From positions 1 through 64,000 of the forward strand of contig OOHK01000006.1 in assembly GCA_900315845.1 (NCBI GenBank): 64,000 nucleotides of DNA, written 5' to 3'. A model generated the notes under the pieces. It ran no database searches and was not told the DNA's origin. It saw only the letters and a list, made by a program, of their open reading frames with translations. The translations under genes and the position numbers were made by a program. Of this stretch, positions 36,420 through 44,591 are shown piece by piece. Position 1 is the first letter of the stretch; every line of letters begins with the position of its first letter. The stretch comes from Candidatus Avelusimicrobium luingense. GTDB lineage: Bacteria; Elusimicrobiota; Elusimicrobia; Elusimicrobiales; Elusimicrobiaceae.

Positions 36420-37211
36420 TTACCTCTTAAAATAACTCCATATAGAATCTACATAGCCCTCTTTATTTCCCTCTTTTTTGAACCATTTCTGCCACCACGG
36501 TTTTCTATAGGCATTCGGGTTTTGTAAATAAATATCCAAACTAGCCCACTCTTCTCTCTCTAGCCCAAAATACCGAGATGAAGGACAAATTTCCAATTTT
36601 TGTTTCTGCATTGTGAAACTGGGGCGTAATTTTACCGCGCAACCATTACGTTTTAATAAGTCTGCCACAAAAGATAATACGTGCTTATGACTATAGTGCG
36701 CCCGCAAATAAATCACGTTTTTACATGCTTGGGCCGTCCGTATGTTAATTTTCCACGTAGCATCTTGAGCGGGAACGAGCGGATAAGGGCCAAATTGCGT
36801 AGTAATACTTTTAATGGCGCGGGTAGGCAAGGCATAGGGGCCGTCCTTTAACTCTTCCGTCTTAAATCCTTCAGTTACTTTGTAGCGTTCATTGGTTACG
36901 TGATTACTAAAAGGCGTGTGAATAGAATATTCAATTTCTTTATCCCGAAACGGCATATAACTTACCAGTTTATCTACTTGCTTAAATAAGTTGTTAAACC
37001 ACGGATGCACGTTAATTTTACCGGGAACCCACACGGTATGTTGTGGCGGCACAACAGTGCGGTGGTCTTTGAATTTCTTGCGTTGCACGAGTGGATCTTG
37101 TTCCGTGATATGATAGGGGCTCTCCACTATGGTACGGTAGAGAAGTGTGTCTCCCTCATAAAAAGACACATAACTTCTTTGTTCATCTACAGATACTTTT
37201 ACTTGATACAT
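36420..37211 (-). CDS. 263-aa protein of unknown function (ClpX-like operon)
   Basis: The protein begins MYQVKVSVDEQRSYVSFYEG, a beta-rich start with no signal peptide, and is rich in aromatic and basic residues (WKINIRTAQACKNVIYLRAH, KLEICPSSRYFGLEREEW). The C-terminus is basic (KPWWQKWFKKEGNKEG). I recognise no domain. It lies between the TM-TPR gene (10-bp gap) and the 155-aa gene (3-bp gap), so it is co-transcribed with the ClpX-like and LemA-like genes. AGGAGGA precedes the ATG. Confidence 0.62.
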   Translation of the reverse strand: MYQVKVSVDEQRSYVSFYEGDTLLYRTIVESPYHITEQDPLVQRKKFKDHRTVVPPQHTVWVPGKINVHPWFNNLFKQVDKLVSYMPFRDKEIEYSIHTPFSNHVTNERYKVTEGFKTEELKDGPYALPTRAIKSITTQFGPYPLVPAQDATWKINIRTAQACKNVIYLRAHYSHKHVLSFVADLLKRNGCAVKLRPSFTMQKQKLEICPSSRYFGLEREEWASLDIYLQNPNAYRKPWWQKWFKKEGNKEGYVDSIWSYFKR

Positions 37212-37221
37212 AGTTCCTCCT

Positions 37222-38805
37222 CTAGCTAAAAATCTTCCTCAATATCCGCTCAAAACCGCGCCCGGTGAACATATCTGCGCCATCGTATATATAGGTCAAA
37301 GAATCTCTATAATCTCTACAATCTTCATTAAGCGGACTTCGCACATGATTGTTATACTCTTCTTGCAAAGCCCACATTGATTTTTTATAACCGAGCGTTT
37401 TGTATAAGCTGTATAGAGCGCAATAAGACTTAGTGCCGTATTCCTCGTATTCTATGGCTTTTTTCATATCGGCAATAGCATGCTTGTTTTGTTTCAAATC
37501 CTTGTAACAAATGCCACGATTTACATAGAGGTCTTTGACATCTCCTCTGCTTAGAGAATACGAATTACGCAATGCTTGCGAAAACAGTTTTTCGGCCTCT
37601 TCCAAATTATTCTCTCTCCAGTAAATCACACCTAAATTATTAAGCGCATATACATCATCCGGCACGCGGTGAAGATATTCCTGAAAGTTGCTTTTGGCTA
37701 ACGAATATTGCCTTTGCTCTAAATATTTTTGAGCACGAATATTGTATTGGGGCGGCCTGCTAAAAAGTCCGCAAAATAACCCCAAGCATATCGTTAAAGC
37801 AATAAGTGTTCCTTTGAGCGGGAATGACCCTTTCCCCAAATCATATTCGCTCAAATTAGGCAGTTGGTAGTTTTCTTTTAAGATTTCTTCCACTTGGCTA
37901 AAATGAGACGTAATATCCGCTATCGTACTTAGCCCAACGATAAAATTACGTAGTTTAATACACGTAGCTTCGTTTTGCCAACCAAATACGTGGGCCCACT
38001 CAATTTTATGATCAGGGGTTACACCTACAACGGCATTTATTGTGTTACGCTTACCGTTTTGCCAATATTGTTGCCAATATATGCCTTGCGCGGATGTGGC
38101 ATTTTCCAGCAAGATGAAATTTAGTTTTATGTTTTTTTCACGACTCCAACAGTTATAGTCCCGAATTTCATCTTCTAATTGCTCCGCGTCTTCGCCCTTT
38201 ACGGTGCCGTATAATCCCTTGCGGCCATAGGACTGCAAGTGATACGTTTTAATGGTTTGTTCATCCAATTTTTCGCTTGCATATACGTTGGAAGAACGCA
38301 AGGTAGGGTTTTTGTACGAGCGGTACACATACTCGTAACTTGCGGTTTCATACGTACCGGGCCACGTAGTATATGTGCTATATCCAGGGTCTATAATTTC
38401 TCCTTCTGCTTCGCCTTCGTGGTCGGCTTCTTTCTCGTCTTCGTTGCCAAAGAGGGCTACATATTCCTGATATTCTTCCTCGTCAATCGAAAACGTATCC
38501 CCTTCGGCCACGGTTATTTCCCACTCTTCATCGTGCTCTACGGTTTCATATGTTTTTTTGCCTGTTTCTTCATCCTCGTGTTCTATTTTCTCAGTCCACG
38601 GTTCGTAATAGCGGGCCTCGGTTACGTACGTGCCCAAGATTTCTTCGTCTTCCGTTTTGCCCGATTCGCACACTTTGGCAAGGCCGATAACCATCCACGC
38701 CCCCAGGCAGCCCACCACTATCCCGAATATACCAAAGGACTCATAGCCCATTACGTGCGGCACTACAAGCAAAAAGCCAAGCGCATATAAGAACGCTATG
38801 GACAT
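37222..38805 (-). CDS. membrane protein with acidic middle domain and C-terminal TPRs
   Basis: The 527-residue protein has two N-terminal helices (about 3-20 and 24-43). Next comes a strongly acidic segment (about 50-130) that opens with a YVTEARYYEPW block, then a globular region (LKLRNFIV-type, about 180-300) and a third helix (LIALTICLGLFCGLF, about 348-363). TPR-like repeats follow to about 480 (YALNNLGVIYWRENNLEEAE). The topology puts the middle domain and TPRs on opposite sides of the membrane or in a hairpin. The YYEPW block has a feel of proteins encoded beside LemA genes elsewhere, but I cannot name the family. Its ATG coincides with the stop of the LemA-like gene, implying coupling. 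Confidence 0.7.
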   Translation of the reverse strand: MSIAFLYALGFLLVVPHVMGYESFGIFGIVVGCLGAWMVIGLAKVCESGKTEDEEILGTYVTEARYYEPWTEKIEHEDEETGKKTYETVEHDEEWEITVAEGDTFSIDEEEYQEYVALFGNEDEKEADHEGEAEGEIIDPGYSTYTTWPGTYETASYEYVYRSYKNPTLRSSNVYASEKLDEQTIKTYHLQSYGRKGLYGTVKGEDAEQLEDEIRDYNCWSREKNIKLNFILLENATSAQGIYWQQYWQNGKRNTINAVVGVTPDHKIEWAHVFGWQNEATCIKLRNFIVGLSTIADITSHFSQVEEILKENYQLPNLSEYDLGKGSFPLKGTLIALTICLGLFCGLFSRPPQYNIRAQKYLEQRQYSLAKSNFQEYLHRVPDDVYALNNLGVIYWRENNLEEAEKLFSQALRNSYSLSRGDVKDLYVNRGICYKDLKQNKHAIADMKKAIEYEEYGTKSYCALYSLYKTLGYKKSMWALQEEYNNHVRSPLNEDCRDYRDSLTYIYDGADMFTGRGFERILRKIFS

Positions 38806-39302
38806 TAGATATTCTCCTTGCCGGTGGCATATACGTCGGCTGTATGGTCCGACTTAATGACCGTAATTTTGATTTCCTGCGCGTTAGGCAATAATACACA
38901 CGCGGGAAAACTTTGGATAAACGTTTTATGTTCATTATGGCGGGCTACCAGTAACCGCTGATGACTGAAAAACTGTTCACGGTTAATTTCAATAGCCGTG
39001 GCTAATTGACGCAAAACAGACGTATCAAGCGGCGGGTTATGCTCTACAATAAACCGTATATCCTTGCTTTGGTAACGTCCGGAAATAAGTTTGGGATAAA
39101 TCTCCTTAAACGTCTCTAAGTACGTATCGGACACGTGCGTGATTTGCTTAATAACCTTCCACATTTTGTCAAAGTTGGCCTCGCACACTTCCTGTTGCGC
39201 TTTGACCAGATTGCGAAGGCGGATTTCCGTGTTGCTCACGGAAATGAAATACCCAAGTGCTACTACTGCGACTAATAAAACAACTACCATTGTTGCTGTC
39301 AT
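38805..39302 (-). CDS. LemA-like membrane-anchored helical protein
   Basis: The 165-residue protein has one N-terminal helix (VVVLLVAVVALGYFISV) followed by NTEIRLRNLVKAQQEVCEANFDKMW, which mirrors the LemA signature of an N-TM protein with NxLVxxxxxVxxxxxxI. Later RLLVARHNEHKTFIQSFPACVL matches the LemA box with Arg, Asn and FP. LemA proteins form elongated helical bundles outside the inner membrane, with poorly understood roles. This one is diverged and slightly short. It lies 11 bp after the ClpX-like gene and shares one base with the TM-TPR gene. Confidence 0.7.
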   Translation of the reverse strand: MTATMVVVLLVAVVALGYFISVSNTEIRLRNLVKAQQEVCEANFDKMWKVIKQITHVSDTYLETFKEIYPKLISGRYQSKDIRFIVEHNPPLDTSVLRQLATAIEINREQFFSHQRLLVARHNEHKTFIQSFPACVLLPNAQEIKITVIKSDHTADVYATGKENI

Positions 39303-39313
39303 TTTGTTTCTCC

Positions 39314-40687
39314 TTATATTTCAATTTGAACTTTATTTTCCAAAAACTGTGCTTGAAATAACTGCCCCACTTGCTGATGTAACCCGCGGGCCCCCAAGTG
39401 CCGCTCATAAGCCTCATTGAGGAGGTTTTCAATGATTGTAGGCGACACTTGGGTGGAGGTATGCAACAATTCTTTGTATTGTTGCAAAGGCCCATTATGC
39501 GGGTTGAGTAGAATTTGACGCAAATCGTCTTTTTCAAGCCCCTTTAACTGCACAAAGTACGAAAACCGCCCAATCAGTTCCGGCATCATTCCATAGGCAA
39601 TATAGTCCTCGGCGGTCAATTTGCGACCTTTGGTAACAGGTTCTTGTGTAAAACCAACCGATTTATCCGCGTGTTTTACTTGTAAGTTTTCAAACGCACC
39701 TCCTACCACAAAGAGCACTTGGGAAATATCTAGTTTATGAATAGATTTCCCTAATGAAAGTTTGGTTTCTAATCTGTAAAAATTGCTTTCTATTAACCGT
39801 AACAGTTCGGCCTGCACATTGGTGGAGGCCGCTCCGCCTTCCCGTTCACTTCCCTGACGGATCTTATCTATCTCATCAATAAAGACAATAGAAATGGGTA
39901 ATTTGCCCGCTTTGGCTTCTTTGGCTAACGGACGCAACACATCGCTTACATCCATTCCCACATATCCTGTTTGCGTGTATTGGCTAGCATCGGCGTGCAC
40001 AAAAGGAATGTTTAAGATTTTTGCCAAGCACTCACACATATAGGTCTTTCCCGTTCCCGTCGGGCCACTGATAAAGATGTTGCTCTTGTTAAAAGTTTTT
40101 CCGTTTTTGGCACTAGCACACTTGACTAAATGCTCAAAAACGCCCGCCACTAATTGTTTTTTGGCCTCATCCTGCCCGATAACATACTTGTTTAATTGGG
40201 TTAGCACGCGCTGTGGGTTTAACGTGCGTTTCTTAGTTTTACGCTTTTGAGAAGTTGCCAGTGCTAAAAAGTTCTTTTTTAAGTCAATCCGTCCACCTAT
40301 GGCGGCAAATATTCCTTCTGTAAATAACGCGCTTTTACGGTCTATCAAAATGGAGAGTAGTTCTGCACGTTTACCGATTATTTGCCCTTTTTCCAAGAGC
40401 GTATTTACTTGATAATTGCCAGCTACCATTATTCGTTGCAAGTCCAAGGCCGACAAGCGCAAGAGTAAAAATACTTCCGTCTGTGATAATTTATGCTTTT
40501 GAATAAACTCTACTAATGGGAATTTATCCGCATTAGAGCGTAAAAGACGTGCGTAGATATCCTTAAACGTTTGCACATATTGGGCCTCCCGCGTGGGTAA
40601 GCCTGACCAATCATTCCAGGCCAGTATATTTTCCACCAGTTGGGCTCGGGAAGTGTATTTTGTTAGTTTTTTAGTTGTTTCTTGCAT
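39314..40687 (-). CDS. ClpX-like AAA+ ATPase without the zinc domain
   Basis: The 457-residue protein has a ClpX-type AAA+ core from about residue 165: VIGQDEAKKQL, Walker A GPTGTGKTYMCE near 212, Walker B IVFIDEIDKI near 270, sensor 1 around VLFVVGGAF, and the C-terminal GARGL box. SVGF near 344 sits where ClpX has the IGF loop that docks ClpP. The N-terminal Cys4 zinc domain of ClpX is replaced by an unrelated helical domain of about 160 residues, so substrates should differ. It may unfold proteins alone or with ClpP. GAGGT precedes the ATG; the 41-aa riboswitch-controlled ORF ends 50 bp upstream, suggesting one transcript. Confidence 0.85.
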   Translation of the reverse strand: MQETTKKLTKYTSRAQLVENILAWNDWSGLPTREAQYVQTFKDIYARLLRSNADKFPLVEFIQKHKLSQTEVFLLLRLSALDLQRIMVAGNYQVNTLLEKGQIIGKRAELLSILIDRKSALFTEGIFAAIGGRIDLKKNFLALATSQKRKTKKRTLNPQRVLTQLNKYVIGQDEAKKQLVAGVFEHLVKCASAKNGKTFNKSNIFISGPTGTGKTYMCECLAKILNIPFVHADASQYTQTGYVGMDVSDVLRPLAKEAKAGKLPISIVFIDEIDKIRQGSEREGGAASTNVQAELLRLIESNFYRLETKLSLGKSIHKLDISQVLFVVGGAFENLQVKHADKSVGFTQEPVTKGRKLTAEDYIAYGMMPELIGRFSYFVQLKGLEKDDLRQILLNPHNGPLQQYKELLHTSTQVSPTIIENLLNEAYERHLGARGLHQQVGQLFQAQFLENKVQIEI

Positions 40688-40737
40688 AATTTACCTCGTA
40701 ATATAAGTTCAAAAATCTTATTTTGTATACGGAGCTT

Positions 40738-40863
40738 TTATCCGTGATAAATCTCCCAATCACTATATCCAAAAGAATCTTCCTTCATCGGTTCTGTCTC
40801 TAACTGCGTATAAGGAACCACCCATACTGTTACATTGCGATTTTGCTTACATTTTTTTGCCAT
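40738..40863 (-). CDS. 41-aa small protein directly behind a SAM-I riboswitch
   Basis: The ORF reads MAKKCKQNRNVTVWVVPYTQ and ends SFGYSDWEIYHG. The start at 40863 is chosen because GGAGAGG is well spaced before it; a longer frame reaching 40929 would start inside the terminator and is rejected. The Shine-Dalgarno is locked in a 9-bp hairpin. No family is recognised. It may be a leader gene whose translation opens the way to the ClpX-like gene. Confidence 0.6.
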   Translation of the reverse strand: MAKKCKQNRNVTVWVVPYTQLETEPMKEDSFGYSDWEIYHG

Positions 40864-40869
40864 AAAAAA

Positions 40870-40902
40870 CACCTCTCCTTTGGATTTCCCATTGGAGAGG
40901 TG
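40870..40902 (-). promoter_or_regulatory. SD-sequestering hairpin
   Basis: CACCTCTCC pairs perfectly with GGAGAGGTG over 9 bp around a 15-nt loop, hiding the Shine-Dalgarno of the 41-aa ORF. The loop contains another AATGGG, related to the riboswitch P1 strand. Confidence 0.7.
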
Positions 40903-40905
40903 GAT

Positions 40906-41048
40906 AAAAAAAGAACCCATTGTCTCCAATGGGTTCTAACATACTTCAAATTTATTCTAGCTCCCATTGTGTTCGAGCTTTAGCACCTTGCCCTTTGGTA
41001 GGTTGCTGTGTAGTCAACGGGCTCGTCCCTCGTACACTCTTAATGGAA
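40906..41048 (-). promoter_or_regulatory. SAM-I riboswitch with terminator, copy 2
   Basis: Read on the minus strand: P1 TTCCATT/AATGGGA (7 bp), P2 GTGT/ACAC, S-box core GAGGGACGAGCCCG, CAGCAACC, P3 ACCU/AGGU and AAGGTGCTAA. The P1 3' strand CAATGGG can pair with CCCATTG, the 5' arm of an 11-bp terminator stem (40912-40937) followed by TTTTTTT. The aptamer closely resembles copy 1 at 11.2 kb, while the flanking genes differ. Confidence 0.88.
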
Positions 41049-41236
41049 TTTCCGTTATTTTCGGAAGTCCCCTTATCCTATTCTTACGTCGGTATCTATC
41101 AAGATACCATCTCTGTCTTTTGTTAGGATTTGGGGAACCTTATAACTGTGCAGTCGTCTGCACTATAAATCTTCCTCAAAATAACACTAATTTTTTGATA
41201 AAACGACCTATTTCTGCCGTCTTATCTTATAGTAAT
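41049..41236 (-). other. long 5' leader between promoter and riboswitch
   Basis: The 180-nt leader has hairpins GTGCAG-ACGA-CTGCAC and GGTATC-TTGATA-GATACC. A GAGGAAG is followed by a 7-codon GTG ORF (MQTTAQL) in the same stretch as the first hairpin. Significance unknown. Confidence 0.45.
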
Positions 41237-41265
41237 AATATAGCAATTTCGTCGATATTTGTCAA
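41237..41265 (-). promoter_or_regulatory. strong sigma70-type promoter of the riboswitch-ClpX operon
   Basis: A consensus -35 TTGACA, a 17-bp spacer and -10 TATATT read toward riboswitch copy 2. Confidence 0.8.
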
Positions 41266-41449
41266 TACCTCAATCTTGCAAACAATGTCCAAACCGCCGC
41301 CATTTCACTAATTTCCTTTGGCATATTATCCATCCTTGATACTTATAGTATATTATACGAAAGCGACAACATGTTGTCTAATCGGCATATTTCCTTATAA
41401 TGCCCCCATATTCATAATTTCTTCAGAAGTATTTGCAGAAAAGGAAATG

Positions 41450-42565
41450 CTAATTTAATTTGGCTTTGAAATTTTTATAGGCAGTGGCGGCCAAAACAAG
41501 TGCCATCCCCAGCAAGATACTGAAATATTGCCAAAAGAACGAATAATCGCCACCTTTTAAGATGATGTTGCGGAAATTGGTACAGGCATACATGAGCGGG
41601 TTGAGGTAGCATAGCCACCGGAAGCCTTCCGGGATGTTGGCTACCGGGAAAAACACGCCGGACAGTAAAATAGCCGGCAGTAATATCAATACTCCCCCCA
41701 TCATGGCTTGTTGTTGGGTGTTGGCAATGGTACTGATGAGGGTAGCCACGGATAACGCACAAGCGGCCAACGCTATACCGTTAAGGGCGAATTGCCAAAC
41801 CGTTCCTCGGTATGCAATGCCAAATCCTAACACGCCTATAGATAGCATTAGCATTACTACTCCAATACCGATAAAGAAGTACGGTAACACTTTCCCTAGC
41901 AAAATATCTGCCGTAGAAGCCGGAGAGGATATCAGTTTTTCCATGGTTCCCATTTCTTTTTCTTTGGTAATGGCCATGCTCCCTACAATCATCAAAATAA
42001 TAAAACTGGTCATGACAAGAAGTGCCGGCACCATAAAAGCCGCCGTGCTCATTTGCGGATTAAACAAAATACGTGTATCTAATACAAGCCGCGGCTGCTC
42101 GCCCAACCGGTACCCGTGGCTGGCCGCTACACGCGCTAAAATTTGGCTAATATACGCATTTACCTGTTGAGCACGCTGGGCGTTGGTAGCATTGATAAGC
42201 AGTTGAATAGGTTTATTTTGCCGCTCTAAGGCATATTCAAATCCTTGCTCGGGGGCCACCAATACCGCTTCTGCCTTGTAAGTGGTAAGCAGTGCGGTAG
42301 GATCAGAAACATTAGTTCCGTCTATGTGGTGCACTTGCTTAAACCAACGGGAAGCAACTGCCCGCGTTTGCACTTCCCGTGCAATCGCAGACGGTTTGCT
42401 GACAATCACCATTTCTATATTTTTTACTTCACTGGTTAGCGCAAGCCCAAACATGGTTAGTTGAACTATCGGAACAAAAAAGATAGCCACAATCATCTTA
42501 GGATCACGAAAGATTTGCACAAATTCTTTGCGAATTAGCCCTCTTATAATGCGTTTGTGTATCAT
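41450..42565 (-). CDS. ABC-2 type exporter permease (YbhR/YhhJ-like)
   Basis: The 371-residue protein has the ABC-2 layout: one N-terminal helix (MIVAIFFVPIVQLTMFGLAL), a large periplasmic domain (about 45-170), then five C-terminal helices including the AITKEKEMGTMEKLISSPAS coupling loop. It forms half of the membrane channel with the preceding permease, powered by the two ATPases. It overlaps the upstream permease by 4 bp. Its last codons and flank are the source of repeats at 15.3 and 35.8 kb. Confidence 0.93.
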   Translation of the reverse strand: MIHKRIIRGLIRKEFVQIFRDPKMIVAIFFVPIVQLTMFGLALTSEVKNIEMVIVSKPSAIAREVQTRAVASRWFKQVHHIDGTNVSDPTALLTTYKAEAVLVAPEQGFEYALERQNKPIQLLINATNAQRAQQVNAYISQILARVAASHGYRLGEQPRLVLDTRILFNPQMSTAAFMVPALLVMTSFIILMIVGSMAITKEKEMGTMEKLISSPASTADILLGKVLPYFFIGIGVVMLMLSIGVLGFGIAYRGTVWQFALNGIALAACALSVATLISTIANTQQQAMMGGVLILLPAILLSGVFFPVANIPEGFRWLCYLNPLMYACTNFRNIILKGGDYSFFWQYFSILLGMALVLAATAYKNFKAKLN

Positions 42566-43677
42566 GGCTCCACATCCGTTTTAAAGTTTCGTACGGCTAG
42601 CGTAATCATTCCTGTCATAAACAGAAACAATGCAATAAAAGGAATCAGCAAACCACGTAGTCCCGCCCCGCTTAAAAATAAGGCACGGCTGATTTGTAAA
42701 AACCACCGTTGCGGAAATAACATGGTTACATATTGGAAGAATGCGGGCATATTTTCAATAGGGAAAATAAATCCCGAAAACATAAAAGAAGGGAGCAATC
42801 CTATGGCGAACCCAAACTGAATGGCGGATTGTTGTTGGCGCGTTATGACCGATATAAGCAACCCCAGCGCCAGCGCGCCCATAATATAAAACAAACAGGC
42901 TGTTAAATAGAGCACAAAACTGCCGTGAAACGGGATGCGAAACACCAGTAATGCCAGCGCAAATACAAGCAGTACATCAAAGAAGGTAAGCAGAAAATAC
43001 GGCAGTAACTTGCCGACTACAATCTCTAGCGGACGTAACGGTGTAGAAAGTAGTAGTTCCATAGAGCCGTTTTCCCATTCCCGCGCTACTGTTAGGGCCG
43101 TTAAAATAATGGCTAGAAATCCAATAATAACGGTACTCAGTGCCGGAACAATAAACCAACGGCTGTTCAGTTCCGGATTAAACAAATAACGCGTGCGTAT
43201 TGCGGCAGAAGGCGGCTCGTGCGAAGATAAAATAGATTGTTGGGTGGTCTGCACAATACCTTGCATATAGGTAGTGGCTAAGGCGGCCATCGTATTATCT
43301 GTACCGTCTATCAAAAGTTGCGCGCGGGCAACCTCTCCGTTTGTAAAGGCAGCATGAAATCCGGGCGGGATAATCAGTAAGCCGCGCATACGGTTTTGTT
43401 GGAGTTGTAATTCTGCCTCTGACGGAGTATGCGCGGCGATGATGTCAAAATACCCGGCCGCGCTGGCTTGCGTTAAGAGTTCTCTTGAGGTGTGGCTTTG
43501 GTCGTTATCGCGCACGGTAAGTGGAATATGATGATAATCTAGGTTAATCACAAACCCGAAAAATACCACAAACACCATAGGGAGCACCAACGCTACTGAT
43601 AACGTAAAAATATCACGTTTAATATGCTTTGCCTCTTTGCTGGCAATAGCCATAATGTGTTTGACTAAGGTGTTCAT
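42562..43677 (-). CDS. ABC-2 type exporter permease (YbhS-like)
   Basis: The 371-residue protein has the same architecture as its downstream partner: an N-terminal helix (LSVALVLPMVFVVFFGFVI), a periplasmic loop, then helices with the TVAREWENGSMELLLSTPLR coupling motif and FSGFIFPIENMP. It probably forms a heterodimeric pore with the next permease. Its start overlaps the ATPase gene by 4 bp, typical of a coupled operon. Confidence 0.93.
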   Translation of the reverse strand: MNTLVKHIMAIASKEAKHIKRDIFTLSVALVLPMVFVVFFGFVINLDYHHIPLTVRDNDQSHTSRELLTQASAAGYFDIIAAHTPSEAELQLQQNRMRGLLIIPPGFHAAFTNGEVARAQLLIDGTDNTMAALATTYMQGIVQTTQQSILSSHEPPSAAIRTRYLFNPELNSRWFIVPALSTVIIGFLAIILTALTVAREWENGSMELLLSTPLRPLEIVVGKLLPYFLLTFFDVLLVFALALLVFRIPFHGSFVLYLTACLFYIMGALALGLLISVITRQQQSAIQFGFAIGLLPSFMFSGFIFPIENMPAFFQYVTMLFPQRWFLQISRALFLSGAGLRGLLIPFIALFLFMTGMITLAVRNFKTDVEP

Positions 43678-44591
43678 TTCGCCCCCGATATGGCCTTTAA
43701 AAACACGTCATCAAGCGTAGGTTCCACCGTGCGTGTGGTAAAATCAGCGTGATGCTTTTGGCAATATTTTTCAAATGCCGTATTATCCGTAACATTTACA
43801 CGTAATTTGCTGCCAAAAACGGATACTTCCCCCAAGGACAAACTACGCATTTCTTGAGAGATAATTTGTTGATTACCTTGCGTAAAAGTAAGTTCCACGG
43901 GTTTTTGCGGAAAATAAGTTTTCTTTAAGTTATCGGGGGTATCTGTTGCCAAAATATGCCCGCGTTCCATGAGCACAATGCGGTGGCAGTACTCGGCCTC
44001 GTCCATATAATGCGTGGTTACAAATATCGTTTTACCTTGCGAAGATAAACGACGAATAAGTTCCCAAAAGGCCTGACGTGTTTGGGGAGAAGTCCCCGCA
44101 GTCGGTTCGTCTAAGAAGATAAGTTCCGGATCGTGCAAAATAGAGGCCGCTAGCGCAATCATCTGTTTGGTTCCGCCCGAAAGTTGCCGCACAGGCCCTT
44201 TCGGAACGTTTGTAAGCCCGATAAATGAGAATAATTCATCTCGGCGTTGGTTAATTTGGGCCCGAGATAATTCATACAAACTGCCTGCAATATCCATATT
44301 TTCTTGTACCGTCAAATCCGGATATAGCGTGAATTTTTGAGACATATACCCAATATGCGGTTTGAGCACCGAGATAGAAGCCGCCACATCGGTTCCGTTT
44401 ACAAACACTTGCCCGGATGTCGGATTTAAAATACCGCACAAGGTGCGTATGGTGGTTGTTTTTCCGGCGCCGTTAGCCCCTAAAAAGCCAAAAATTTCTC
44501 CGCGGCGAACTTCAAAAGAAATATCGTTCACCGCTTTAAAATCTCCAAACGCAATGACAAGATTTTTTACTTGTATAATCGTATCATTCAT
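43674..44591 (-). CDS. ABC exporter ATP-binding protein
   Basis: The 305-residue NBD has Walker A GANGAGKTT, Q-loop GYMSQKFTLYPDLTVQEN, signature LSGGTKQM, Walker B LIFLDEPTAG and the switch His in VTTHYMDE. It matches the C-terminal half of the fused YbhF ATPase of drug exporters. A C-terminal extension of about 80 residues is usual for this type. It overlaps the second ATPase gene by 8 bp. Confidence 0.94.
   Translation of the reverse strand: MNDTIIQVKNLVIAFGDFKAVNDISFEVRRGEIFGFLGANGAGKTTTIRTLCGILNPTSGQVFVNGTDVAASISVLKPHIGYMSQKFTLYPDLTVQENMDIAGSLYELSRAQINQRRDELFSFIGLTNVPKGPVRQLSGGTKQMIALAASILHDPELIFLDEPTAGTSPQTRQAFWELIRRLSSQGKTIFVTTHYMDEAEYCHRIVLMERGHILATDTPDNLKKTYFPQKPVELTFTQGNQQIISQEMRSLSLGEVSVFGSKLRVNVTDNTAFEKYCQKHHADFTTRTVEPTLDDVFLKAISGAK

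Larger units (their letters stand above)
35777..41492. mobile_element. putative island flanked by permease 3'-end repeats
   Basis: The 5.7-kb block of minus-strand genes (ClpX-like, LemA-like, TM-TPR and unknowns with a SAM-I riboswitch) lies between a decayed copy and the genuine 3' end of the ABC permease gene. This is the pattern expected of an element inserted at a gene 3' end. No integrase lies within it. Confidence 0.5.

Noticed and set aside
40738-40929. 63-codon reading of the riboswitch-controlled ORF
   Set aside because: The upstream start lies inside the terminator hairpin; the ATG at 40863 has a proper GGAGAGG.
41262-41333. Short ORF MDNMPKEISEMAAVWTLFAR
   Set aside because: Its end overlaps the -35 of the strong promoter, and it has no homology I can recognise; probably chance.
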